The notes under the pieces: generated by a model
Database searches by the model: none
What the model was told of the DNA's origin: nothing
Seen by the model: the letters and a program-made list of their open reading frames with translations, nothing else
Translations under genes and position numbers: made by a program
DNA from: Rhodobacteraceae bacterium IMCC1909
Lineage (GTDB): Bacteria > Pseudomonadota > Alphaproteobacteria > Rhodobacterales > Rhodobacteraceae
Direction: 5' to 3'
Assembly (NCBI GenBank): GCA_030704425.1
Contig: JAPDHM010000002.1
Coordinates: 620,001-684,000 of the forward strand
DNA: 64,000 nucleotides
Part shown: positions 55,280 to 63,565 of the stretch, in pieces
Numbering within the stretch: the stretch's first letter is position 1
Layout of the letters: every line of letters starts with the position of its first letter

Positions 55280-56594
55280 GTTTCGACACCTTTGTTGGCG
55301 TAATCCGCTCAATGATCAGAGCCGGCAAAACCGGAGGCTCTGCGCTCAAAGTCACGGCACCCTGAACAGCGCGCATGGCCATTTCGGCTTGTTTCGAGCT
55401 TCGGCAATGTAGCCGCGCGATCAGTGCGCCTTTGCGCAGATGCGTGCCCAGCGGGGCAATGTCCGACAGGCCAACGGAATGATCGATCCGATCATCTTCG
55501 CGTTGCCGCCCACCGCCGAGGGCAACCACAGCCTGCCCCAGCGCAGCCCCATCCATCTCAGTCAAATAGCCTATACCAGGTGAGCGCAGCTCATAAGCCG
55601 GAGCGATTTCCAGATAATCTTGCCAGCGATCTGCAAAATTCTCAGGGCCTCCCTGCGCGCGGACCATCGCCCCAAACCGGGCCTTTGCACTGCCATCTTG
55701 CAAGGTTGCTTTTAAGCCATCACGCGCGCCTGTCTCGGTTAGAAACATTTGTGTTTGCAGCAAAAGCTGCGCGCCAAGCTCAAGCGCCACCTCGACCATC
55801 GCCCCTTGCCCACTCTCAAATGCGCGCATCACATCGGCAATCTCAAGCGCATTGCCAATACTGGGGATCAGCGGTTGACTCATATCCGTCAAAACCGCGC
55901 TGGTCGGGCAATCTGCCCCATTGGCCGTGGCGACCAAAGCCTGCGCCAAATCTCGCGCTTGACCAAGATCTGACATCACAGCTCCCGACCCAGTTTTGAC
56001 ATCCAGCACCAAACCCTCCAGTCCAGCAGCCAGTTTTTTGGCCAGAATAGAAGCGGTGATCAAATCACGAGATCGTACGGTCCCTGTCACGTCCCGCACC
56101 GCATACAGGCGTTGATCGGCCGGCGCGATATCCGGGCTTGGTGCCACGATTGCGCAGCCGACCTTGGCCACAATGGCGCGAAATTCAGCCTCGGTGAACT
56201 GTGTTTTCAAGCCCGGAATAGCCTCCAATTTGTCTAAGGTCCCGCCCGTGTGCCCCAATCCACGCCCAGAAATCATCGGAACATAGGCGCCAACCGCCGC
56301 CAGCATCGGCGCCAAAATCAATGAGACTGAATCCCCCACGCCGCCTGTAGAATGCTTGTCGATCACCTTGCCTGGCAGATCCCAGTTGAGCACTTTGCCG
56401 CTGTCTCGCATGCCCAGTGTCAGGGCCACGCGGCCCTCCTCGCTCAGCCCCTGCAAACAAATTGCCATAGCAAATGCTCCAGCCTGTGCGTCACTGATTT
56501 CACCCGCGCCCAAATTGGCCCCAAAAGCCTGCACCGCTTCAGGCGGCACGGGCCAGCCTTCTCGCAAAGCCAAAAGAAGGTCACGGGTCAGCAT
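55272..56594 (-). CDS. deoA: Thymidine phosphorylase
   Basis: DeoA splits thymidine (or deoxyuridine) with phosphate into base and deoxyribose 1-phosphate. The 440-residue protein has the helical N-terminal domain, the signature LPGKVIDKHSTGGVGDSVSL (phosphate site), SGRGLGHTGGTLDKLEAIPG, VRDVTGTVRSRDLITASIL and LVLDVKTGSGAVM, and a C-terminal alpha/beta domain. The ATG overlaps the cdd stop (TAATG), and the 3' end overlaps deoB, whose substrate it produces. Confidence 0.97.
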   Translation of the reverse strand: MLTRDLLLALREGWPVPPEAVQAFGANLGAGEISDAQAGAFAMAICLQGLSEEGRVALTLGMRDSGKVLNWDLPGKVIDKHSTGGVGDSVSLILAPMLAAVGAYVPMISGRGLGHTGGTLDKLEAIPGLKTQFTEAEFRAIVAKVGCAIVAPSPDIAPADQRLYAVRDVTGTVRSRDLITASILAKKLAAGLEGLVLDVKTGSGAVMSDLGQARDLAQALVATANGADCPTSAVLTDMSQPLIPSIGNALEIADVMRAFESGQGAMVEVALELGAQLLLQTQMFLTETGARDGLKATLQDGSAKARFGAMVRAQGGPENFADRWQDYLEIAPAYELRSPGIGYLTEMDGAALGQAVVALGGGRQREDDRIDHSVGLSDIAPLGTHLRKGALIARLHCRSSKQAEMAMRAVQGAVTLSAEPPVLPALIIERITPTKVSKHG

Positions 56595-57010
56595 TAGGTT
56601 TTCGGGTCCTCAGCACCAGCTGTCAGATGATCTAAATCAAAAGCACCTGGCAGCAAATCCGCCACCTGTGTACGCTCTTGCGCGCCGCTGGTCGCCAGTA
56701 ACGTCACGGTCACCGGCCCCTTGGCAAATTCCGCCAGCTTTTGGCGACAGCCACCACAGGGCGGTACGGGACGGTCTCCACCGGCAATAACAGCCACTTC
56801 AGCAATCTCGTATTCCCCCCCTGCGCACATGGCGGCAATGGCGCCAGCCTCGGCACAGGTTCCCTCTGGATAGGCAACATTTTCGACATTGCATCCAACA
56901 TAAATTGCGCCGCTGGCACTGCGCAACGCTGCCCCGACCGCGAAATTGGAATAGGGCACATAGGCTTTCAGGCGAACCTGAGACGCTGCGAGAATTAAAT
57001 CATTGCTCAT
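56594..57010 (-). CDS. cdd: Cytidine deaminase
   Basis: Cdd deaminates cytidine and deoxycytidine to uridine forms (EC 3.5.4.5). The 138-residue protein is the tetrameric short type, with YVPYSNFAVGAALRS, YPEGTCAEAGAIAAM (zinc Cys and catalytic Glu) and VPPCGGCRQKLAEF (two zinc Cys). It is the first gene of the cdd-deoA-deoB-add-upp salvage run; the promoter should lie in the 100 bases upstream. Confidence 0.96.
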   Translation of the reverse strand: MSNDLILAASQVRLKAYVPYSNFAVGAALRSASGAIYVGCNVENVAYPEGTCAEAGAIAAMCAGGEYEIAEVAVIAGGDRPVPPCGGCRQKLAEFAKGPVTVTLLATSGAQERTQVADLLPGAFDLDHLTAGAEDPKT

Positions 57011-57110
57011 GATGTTGACCTTTCAAAATCGACGCCCAGCGCCGCTCTTGTGCATTACATACCCAATGGCGAACCCCGTCTACCCTGCAAATGCCATTGC
57101 CGTTGACCGC

Positions 57111-58205
57111 TTAAACGCTGTCTTCTAAATGGGTCTCAAAGTCACCAGGCAAACTGACCTCCAAAAGCTCAAGATCCTCGGACGGTGCACTATAAAGGCA
57201 AGCCATATCCGGCGGGATGACAAAAGCATCGCCTGCCACAAGGGGCTGCGCCGCCTGCGCCTTGCTTTGCAGCGTCAATTGACCATTCAGAACAAAAGTG
57301 AAGTGAATATCGCTCGTGTGACGCGCCCAAACAGGGCTGCCCGGCCCTGGTTTGACCACCTGAACCCCCGCCACCGCACCTGTATTGGCACAAATCATCG
57401 TATCGCGCGCCACAAACCCTGGCAGGCGGAACGGGCGCCGTTCAGTTTCATTCGCTTTGTAATGAACAAACCTTTGCCCCTCAAACAGCCGATCCGGGCG
57501 TATATGCTCGTTTGGCAGATCCATGTCATGATCTATCGTGGTGATGTGTTCTGCGGGCACGCCAATCTCAATCACCTCCAAATCCTCACTGGCAAAGAGT
57601 ACACGATGACGAATTTCTGGCGGTTGGATCACGCAATTTCCAGCTTCGAGGCGAAACGGCGGCCCTTGATCCTCATAGACCAAATCCACCCAGCCTTTGT
57701 AGCAATAGATCAGCTGAAATCCGACAGAGTGGAAATGCACCATATCCGGCACAGGCCCGCCGCCAGGAATACGGATATGGCTGGCGATGATTGAACCGCC
57801 CAAACGGCTGGGAATAAGATCGCGATAGTGCATGCCTGCGCGTCCAATGACCCAGGGCGCCTGATCGGCCATGCGGCGCATCACAAATTCATGCGCAACA
57901 GGCGGCATCACCACGGGCGGTGCAAGGGCGGCAATTTCGATGCGCGTGCCATTTGGCGCGGTCAAATGCGTCTGACCGCCCGCAATCAACATCGGATCAT
58001 CACACAGGATGCGCAACACCCCCGGCGCAGTCTCCGCGTCCTTTTGCACCCGCACCCGCAAACCATAGCCTGAAAACACCGCAACGCTGGGATCGTCGGC
58101 CGGAAAAATTTCATCCATCCGCATCCCAAGGGTCTTGGTGAAAAACGGAATGTCGTCTCGCAATTGTTTGGTCGGCAACACCACTTCGGCGCGTATATTT
58201 TGCAT
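57111..58205 (-). CDS. Cupin protein with a VOC-like N-terminal segment
   Basis: The 364-residue protein begins with a half glyoxalase (VOC) module (about residues 1-75: DIPFFTKTLGMRMDEIFPAD, VFSGYGLRVRVQKD). Two cupin domains follow. The first has VPDMVHFHSVGFQLIYCYKG and GNCVIQPPEIRHRVLF with candidate metal His residues; the second has ARHTSDIHFTFVLNGQLTLQ and AGDAFVIPPDMACLYS. Bicupins include dioxygenases and isomerases, but the substrate here is unknown. It is divergent from the propionyl-CoA synthetase gene, with 162 bases between. Confidence 0.78.
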   Translation of the reverse strand: MQNIRAEVVLPTKQLRDDIPFFTKTLGMRMDEIFPADDPSVAVFSGYGLRVRVQKDAETAPGVLRILCDDPMLIAGGQTHLTAPNGTRIEIAALAPPVVMPPVAHEFVMRRMADQAPWVIGRAGMHYRDLIPSRLGGSIIASHIRIPGGGPVPDMVHFHSVGFQLIYCYKGWVDLVYEDQGPPFRLEAGNCVIQPPEIRHRVLFASEDLEVIEIGVPAEHITTIDHDMDLPNEHIRPDRLFEGQRFVHYKANETERRPFRLPGFVARDTMICANTGAVAGVQVVKPGPGSPVWARHTSDIHFTFVLNGQLTLQSKAQAAQPLVAGDAFVIPPDMACLYSAPSEDLELLEVSLPGDFETHLEDSV

Positions 58206-58367
58206 GGTCTCTCTCCGATATCACGGTGGTTAATAGCCATTTTCCACGAGAGTTCCGCATGATGCAATGGCGGATCGTCGCATCCCAAAATGTTAGCGCA
58301 AGCCCAATGTTGCGTCCAAGCCTGTGATAGGGAATAACCTTCGCAAAGTTGAAGTGGAGGCGATCAG

Positions 58368-60248
58368 ATGTCCTATAAAGAAGTTTATGGCGGTTGGCAG
58401 GCAGACCCAGAGGCATTTTGGATGAAAGCTGCCGAGGCGATTGATTGGATCAAAGCGCCTTCCAAAGCTCTGTGGGACGATGACGCCCCCCTGTACGAAT
58501 GGTTTAAGGACGCGCAGGTCAATACCTGCTACAACGCCGTAGATCGCCATGTCGAGGCCGGCAATGGCGATCGGGTGGCCATTATCTATGATAGCCCTGT
58601 CACGGGACAAAAATCCAAAACCACCTATGCAGAGTTGCAAGAACAAGTCGCCGCCCTCGCAGGCGGGCTGGCTGCCAAAGGGGTTGTGGCTGGAGACCGG
58701 GTTGTCATCTACATGCCGATGGTCCCTGAGGCCTTGGTCGCCATGTTGGCATGTGTCCGGATCGGCGCGATCCATTCGGTTGTCTTCGGCGGTTTCGCCG
58801 CAAATGAGCTGGCCGTGCGTATTGATGACGCCACGCCAAAGGCGATTATTGCAGGCTCCTGCGGTATCGAACCCGGCCACATTGTTGAATATAAACCACT
58901 GCTCGATGGCGCGATTGATCTGGCAGCGCATAAACCTGAATTTAGCGTTATTTTCCAGCGCCCCCAATGTGAAGCTAATTTGGGGCCACAGGACATTGAA
59001 TGGCATGAATTGCAAGAGGGCGTGCCCCACGCGCCCTGCGTGGCAGTATCTGGTGATCACCCAGCCTACATTCTGTATACCTCCGGCGCGCCGAAGGGCG
59101 TTGTGCGCCCCACCGCTGGACATCTGGTGGCGTTAAACTGGACGATGAAGAACATCTACAACGTGGATCCTGGCGATGTCTTTTGGGCTGCCTCTGATGT
59201 GGGTTGGGTCGTTGGGCATTCCTACATTTGTTACGCGCCATTGATCCATGGCAACACAACGGTCGTCTTTGAAGGCAAGCCAGTCGGCACGCCCGATGCA
59301 ACAACCTTTTGGCGGGTGATTGCCGAGCATGATGTGCGCAGTTTCTTCACGGCCCCCACCGCCTTCCGTGCGATCAAACGGCAAGACTCAAAAGGCGAAT
59401 CGATCAAAAATTTCGACATGAGCCGGTTGCGCGCGCTTTATTTGGCCGGCGAACGGGCCGATCCGGACACCATTGAATGGGCGCAAGAGGTCATGGGCGT
59501 GCCCGTCTATGACCATTGGTGGCAAACTGAAACCGGTTTTACCATCGCCGGCAATCCGGCGGGTATTGAGGCCATGCCAGTCAAAATTGGCTCCCCGACC
59601 GTGGCCATGCCGGGCTATGATGTGCAAATCTTGGATGAAGGGGGCCATCAAATGCCGGTTGGCGAGTTGGGCGCCATTGCGGTCAAACTGCCACTCCCCC
59701 CGGGCACTCTACCCACCCTTTGGAATGCATCGGATCGTTTCATTAAATCCTACCTCACCACCTTTCCCGGCTATTATGAAACCGGTGATGCCGGGATGAT
59801 TGATGAGGATGGCTATCTCTACATCATGGCGCGGACCGATGACGTCATCAACGTCGCAGGACACAGGCTCTCAACCGGCGGGATGGAAGAAGTTTTGGCC
59901 AGTCACCCGGATGTGGCCGAATGCGCCGTAATCGGTGTGAGCGATGAGCTCAAGGGGCAATTGCCACTTGGGTTTCTTTGCCTCAACGACGGCTGCACCC
60001 GCACAGCTGAGCAAGTTGTCGCCGAGGTGATCACATTGGTCCGCGAGAAGATTGGCCCCGTTGCCGCGTTCAAACTGGCCTGTGTGGTGGATCGCCTGCC
60101 CAAAACACGCTCAGGCAAAATCCTGCGCGCAACCATGGTTAGCATCGCGGATGGCAAAGCCTACAAGGCCCCTGCAACGATAGATGATCCCGCTGTTTTG
60201 GACGAGGTGCGTTTGGCGCTACAGAAATTGGGATATGCGCAACCATGA
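58368..60248 (+). CDS. prpE: Propionyl-CoA synthetase-like protein with a shortened P-loop
   Basis: The 626-residue protein matches PrpE along its length: YKEVYGGWQADPEAFW at the start, RIGAIHSVVFGGFAANELAV, HWWQTETGFTIAGNPAG, GHRLSTGGMEEVLASHPDVA and the catalytic Lys in KTRSGKILRATM. PrpE activates propionate to propionyl-CoA via an adenylate. The ATP phosphate-binding loop, normally YTSGTTGQPKG, reads YTSGAPKG at residues 237-244, so three residues are missing without a frameshift. This loop contacts ATP, so activity is doubtful. GGAGG precedes the ATG. All else is conserved, arguing for recent damage or local sequence error. Confidence 0.9.
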   Translation: MSYKEVYGGWQADPEAFWMKAAEAIDWIKAPSKALWDDDAPLYEWFKDAQVNTCYNAVDRHVEAGNGDRVAIIYDSPVTGQKSKTTYAELQEQVAALAGGLAAKGVVAGDRVVIYMPMVPEALVAMLACVRIGAIHSVVFGGFAANELAVRIDDATPKAIIAGSCGIEPGHIVEYKPLLDGAIDLAAHKPEFSVIFQRPQCEANLGPQDIEWHELQEGVPHAPCVAVSGDHPAYILYTSGAPKGVVRPTAGHLVALNWTMKNIYNVDPGDVFWAASDVGWVVGHSYICYAPLIHGNTTVVFEGKPVGTPDATTFWRVIAEHDVRSFFTAPTAFRAIKRQDSKGESIKNFDMSRLRALYLAGERADPDTIEWAQEVMGVPVYDHWWQTETGFTIAGNPAGIEAMPVKIGSPTVAMPGYDVQILDEGGHQMPVGELGAIAVKLPLPPGTLPTLWNASDRFIKSYLTTFPGYYETGDAGMIDEDGYLYIMARTDDVINVAGHRLSTGGMEEVLASHPDVAECAVIGVSDELKGQLPLGFLCLNDGCTRTAEQVVAEVITLVREKIGPVAAFKLACVVDRLPKTRSGKILRATMVSIADGKAYKAPATIDDPAVLDEVRLALQKLGYAQP

Positions 60249-60293
60249 GATGCGCCGTCCAATATACCGGACGCACTCTTTGCCGCTTGATCT

Positions 60294-60308
60294 TAACGTG
60301 ATGTTAAA
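60294..60308 (+). promoter_or_regulatory. CtrA-type binding site
   Basis: TTAACGTGATGTTAA fits the TTAA-N7-TTAA half-site spacing of CtrA, the alphaproteobacterial response regulator for cell-cycle, motility and surface genes, and is also a perfect 5-bp inverted repeat (TTAAC/GTTAA). It lies 126 bases before the ATG of the small exported protein. A chance match is possible. Confidence 0.45.
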
Positions 60309-60433
60309 CAATAATAAGTTTTATCAAAGCGTCTTAATTTTTGGTCACTTCTTGTTATCAATAAAATGAGGCTTGGCCTGTTAGGCCCGTTCTCGACTCA
60401 AATGACGTCAATAAATTTAGATGGAGATCCATT

Positions 60434-60589
60434 ATGAAAAAACTCGTTCTTGCAGGTGCATTCGCAGCATCTATGGTTGGCACAACCTCTTCTGCACAAG
60501 GAGCACTCGGTGCATCCATCTTTGCAAACTTTGTGCCACTGATCGCAATCGTGGCAACAGTTGGCTTGGCGTCCTCTTCAGGCACCTAA
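60434..60589 (+). CDS. Small exported or membrane protein, 51 residues
   Basis: The frame begins MKKLVLAGAFAASMVG, a typical signal peptide, with SSAQGALG a plausible cleavage region, and ends with one hydrophobic stretch (IFANFVPLIAIVATVGLASS). GGAG lies seven bases before the ATG. I recall similar tiny proteins in Roseobacter-group genomes but know no function. It stands alone: a CtrA-like site upstream and a hairpin immediately after the stop support a separate transcript. Confidence 0.75.
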   Translation: MKKLVLAGAFAASMVGTTSSAQGALGASIFANFVPLIAIVATVGLASSSGT

Positions 60590-60598
60590 GTAAAATTA

Positions 60599-60627
60599 CA
60601 GCCGGGCCATGCATGCGGGCCCGGCTG
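60599..60627. terminator. Terminator-like hairpin between convergent genes
   Basis: CAGCCGGGCC (60599-60608) pairs perfectly with GGCCCGGCTG (60618-60627) around a nine-base loop. It lies between the small exported protein and convergent nadK. The T-run is weak (TTACAC), so efficiency is uncertain. Confidence 0.7.
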
Positions 60628-60637
60628 TTACACCCAA

Positions 60638-61411
60638 TTAGGCAAATTGCTCGCGAATGAGCCGCTCTTCTAACCCGTGATCTGGATCGAACAGCAAACG
60701 GTGCGCCACATCCCCGGCGCTTTCAATCTCCACCGACATCACATTCTTGACCGAGCAATTATCCGCATCAGCCATGACGGGCCGTTTGACAGGTTCGATC
60801 ACTTCAAACCGCACCTTCGCAGCCTTCGGCAACACCGCCCCCCGCCACCTACGTGGCCGAAAAGCAGCCATAGCCGTCAGCGCCAGAACCTCGGAGCCAA
60901 TCGGCAAAATTGGACCATGCGCGGAATAATTGTACGCGGTCGAGCCCGCTGGCGTCGCAACTAAGGCTCCATCACAGGCCAATTCACTCAACCGGAGCCG
61001 ATCATCGACAAAAATCTGTAATTTTGCCGCCTGTGGTCCCTGACGCAAGAGTGACACCTCATTGATCGCCAGCGCCGTCTGGGTTTGGCCATCGACACAG
61101 GTTGCCCGCATCCGCAAAGGATTGATGACAGCCTCCTCGGCCGCCGTCAGTCGCGCAATCAAGCCCTCGGTTGAGAACTCATTCATCAAGAACCCAACGG
61201 TACCGCGATTCATCCCATAAACGGGCACGTTCAAATGCTGTGTCGCATGCAATGTTTGCAGCATAAAACCATCGCCGCCGAGCGCCACGATCACCTCCGC
61301 CGCGCTTGGGTCGCAATCGCCAAAACTGTGCACAAATGTATTCCTTGCAGACTGCGCCAAATCTGCGGTACTGGCCAAAAAGGCGATGCGTTTATTCTCT
61401 GTCTTGTGCAT
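60638..61411 (-). CDS. nadK: NAD kinase
   Basis: NadK phosphorylates NAD to NADP (EC 2.7.1.23). The 257-residue protein has the short N-terminal part usual in alphaproteobacteria, the catalytic VIVALGGDGFMLQTLH (GGDG), VYGMNRGTVGFLMNEFS, INEVSLLRQGPQ and the substrate motif ATPAGSTAYNYSAHGPILP. The start at 61411 is followed directly by the family N-terminus. It converges with the small exported protein gene. Confidence 0.96.
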   Translation of the reverse strand: MHKTENKRIAFLASTADLAQSARNTFVHSFGDCDPSAAEVIVALGGDGFMLQTLHATQHLNVPVYGMNRGTVGFLMNEFSTEGLIARLTAAEEAVINPLRMRATCVDGQTQTALAINEVSLLRQGPQAAKLQIFVDDRLRLSELACDGALVATPAGSTAYNYSAHGPILPIGSEVLALTAMAAFRPRRWRGAVLPKAAKVRFEVIEPVKRPVMADADNCSVKNVMSVEIESAGDVAHRLLFDPDHGLEERLIREQFA

Positions 61412-61568
61412 TTCGGAAACTCCGTTTCCGCACCCTATGCTGGGGCAGGCTAAAAACGCAAGCCATGGCTAAAATAACGGGAATCAGGTCAAAAGGTCGC
61501 GGCAAGAACCTTTGACATTTCCGATAGGAAACACGCAATAAGGGACAAATCGCCCAAGGAGCAATACT

Positions 61569-62849
61569 ATGACATCCAGCCTCTCCCAGTTTTTCAATGC
61601 AGATCTGGCAGATACCGATCCAGCCTTGGCACAGGCCATTGATAAAGAGCTGACTCGCCAGCGCGATGAAATTGAGTTGATCGCGTCCGAAAATATTGTC
61701 TCAAAGGCCGTGATGCAGGCTCAAGGCTCTGTCATGACCAACAAATATGCCGAAGGCTATGTTGGACGGCGCTACTACGGCGGATGTGAATACGTGGACA
61801 TTGCCGAGACCTTGGCCATAGAGCGGGCCTGCCAACTGTTTGGATGCGAATTTGCCAATGTCCAGCCCAATTCGGGCAGCCAAGCAAACCAAGGTGTCTT
61901 TCAAGCCCTCTTGCAGCCGAACGATACGATCCTCGGCATGTCATTGGATGCCGGGGGCCATTTGACCCATGGAGCCGCGCCCAACCAATCTGGAAAATGG
62001 TTCAATGCTGTGCAATATGGCGTGCGTAAACAGGACAACTTGCTGGACTATGATCAAGTTCAAGAGCTGGCCACTCAGCATAAGCCCAAGCTCATTGTAG
62101 CGGGCGGATCTGCCATTCCGCGGCAAATCGATTTCAAGCGCATGCGTGAGATCGCCGACAGCGTTGGCGCCTATCTGCATGTTGATATGGCGCATTTCGC
62201 GGGCCTCGTGGCGGCGGGTGAACACCCAAGCCCCTTCCCCCATGCACATGTGGCGACAACCACGACGCACAAGACCCTTCGCGGCCCTCGCGGTGGTATG
62301 ATCGTGACCAATGACGCGGCCCTGGCCAAGAAATTTAATTCGGCCATCTTCCCCGGCATTCAAGGCGGTCCCTTGATGCATGTGATCGCCGCCAAAGCCG
62401 TCGCATTTGGCGAAGCTTTGAAACCTGAGTTTAAGACTTATATCCAAAACGTGATTGCTAATGCTCAGGCCCTGTCTGATCAGCTGATCAAAGGCGGTCT
62501 GGATACGGTGACCCACGGAACCGATACGCATGTTTTGCTGGTCGACCTGCGCCCTAAAGGCGTGAAGGGCAATGCCACGGAGAAAGCGCTCGGCCGCGCC
62601 AATATTACCTGCAACAAAAACGGCGTCCCTTTCGATCCAGAGAAACCAACCATCACCAGCGGGATCCGTCTCGGCAGCCCAGCGGGCACAACCCGCGGCT
62701 TTGGCGAAGCAGAATTTCGCCAAATTGCCGATTGGATCATCGAAGTGGTCGATGGATTGGCAGCCAATGGCGAAGAGGGAAATGCAGCTGTTGAAGCAAA
62801 AGTCCGATCCGAGGTCGCCAAGCTCTGCGCCCGTTTCCCGATTTACTGA
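61569..62849 (+). CDS. glyA: Serine hydroxymethyltransferase
   Basis: GlyA interconverts serine and glycine with tetrahydrofolate, the main source of one-carbon units. The 426-residue protein shows [72 protein letters not shown] and the PLP lysine in [21 protein letters not shown] lies seven bases before the ATG. No riboswitch is recognised in the 157 bases upstream. A long hairpin follows the stop. The folate genes folP-folB lie elsewhere in the window. Confidence 0.98.
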   Translation: MTSSLSQFFNADLADTDPALAQAIDKELTRQRDEIELIASENIVSKAVMQAQGSVMTNKYAEGYVGRRYYGGCEYVDIAETLAIERACQLFGCEFANVQPNSGSQANQGVFQALLQPNDTILGMSLDAGGHLTHGAAPNQSGKWFNAVQYGVRKQDNLLDYDQVQELATQHKPKLIVAGGSAIPRQIDFKRMREIADSVGAYLHVDMAHFAGLVAAGEHPSPFPHAHVATTTTHKTLRGPRGGMIVTNDAALAKKFNSAIFPGIQGGPLMHVIAAKAVAFGEALKPEFKTYIQNVIANAQALSDQLIKGGLDTVTHGTDTHVLLVDLRPKGVKGNATEKALGRANITCNKNGVPFDPEKPTITSGIRLGSPAGTTRGFGEAEFRQIADWIIEVVDGLAANGEEGNAAVEAKVRSEVAKLCARFPIY

Positions 62850-62855
62850 TCTACG

Positions 62856-62920
62856 GGCCGGCGGGTGGGGCGCCTGTGATGCGGGCCTTGCCCGCCATCA
62901 CACAGCGCCACCCGCCGGCC
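62856..62920. terminator. Long bidirectional hairpin between glyA and the VOC gene
   Basis: The 65-base segment folds back on itself: GGCCGGCGGGT pairs with ACCCGCCGGCC, then GCGC with GCGC, TGTGATG with CATCACA, and CGGGC with GCCCG around a short loop, with small bulges. It begins six bases after the glyA stop and its last base is the final base of the VOC gene stop codon, so it can terminate both convergent genes. No T-run follows. Confidence 0.7.
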
Positions 62921-63492
62921 TATATATCCGACAAGCTTGGCACCTGCCGATGCACCAATACCGCCAAGGCTTCCGCCACATGCCGATCTGCAATCGCAGC
63001 ATCCCCCGCCGCCACCCGAATGCGATGCGCCTCAAACAGCACCCGCGCATGCGACACCCCCTGCGGCGGCGTGAACTTATAAGACGCCAATTCAATCAAC
63101 AGCCCCAAGGGCTCGCGAAAATAAATTGAGCTCATAAACCCGCGATCTTTCAAACCCGAATGTGCAATCCCAAGCGCATCCAGTTTTTCCGGCAAATGTA
63201 TCGACACCGCTTGGCTGACCGAAAAAGCAATGTGATGCACGGCACCTGGCACAATCGGGGTTTTGCCCGGCAGAGGTGCCCGGGTCTCATCGCAAAATAC
63301 CGTGATCAAACGATCATCCCCAGGATCAAAATACAAATGGCTCTCATCGGGGTTGTCGAGATTGGGCTGTTCAAAGACAAAGGGCATGCCCAAAATTCCC
63401 TCCCAAAAATCCAAGGTAATTTGTCGCCCTGCTCCGGTCAAAGTGATATGATGCAGGCCTTGGGTCGGTATGGTTAGGGTAAGCGTTGACAT
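62920..63492 (-). CDS. VOC-family (glyoxalase/dioxygenase-like) protein
   Basis: The 190-residue protein carries a vicinal oxygen chelate fold: GLHHITLTGAGRQITLDFWE in the first module (metal His), ESHLYFDPGDDRLITVF, GAVHHIAFSVSQAV in the second module and MSSIYFREPLGLLIELAS with the metal-binding Glu. It resembles single-domain relatives of ring-cleaving dioxygenases. The C-terminal 50 residues (ARVLFEAHRIRVAAGDAAIA) are an extra helical tail. Substrate unknown. It is divergent from the alpha/beta hydrolase gene. Confidence 0.86.
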   Translation of the reverse strand: MSTLTLTIPTQGLHHITLTGAGRQITLDFWEGILGMPFVFEQPNLDNPDESHLYFDPGDDRLITVFCDETRAPLPGKTPIVPGAVHHIAFSVSQAVSIHLPEKLDALGIAHSGLKDRGFMSSIYFREPLGLLIELASYKFTPPQGVSHARVLFEAHRIRVAAGDAAIADRHVAEALAVLVHRQVPSLSDI

Positions 63493-63565
63493 AGTTTATC
63501 CTCGTTACAGCAAAGTCACCCTAGCGGGGCTGGCGCAGAGTGCAAACCCAGATTAGGTTGCCCAT

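Noticed and set aside
61412-61568. Riboswitch upstream of glyA
   Set aside because: No glycine, SAM or tetrahydrofolate riboswitch core could be recognised; the region looks like an ordinary promoter and leader.
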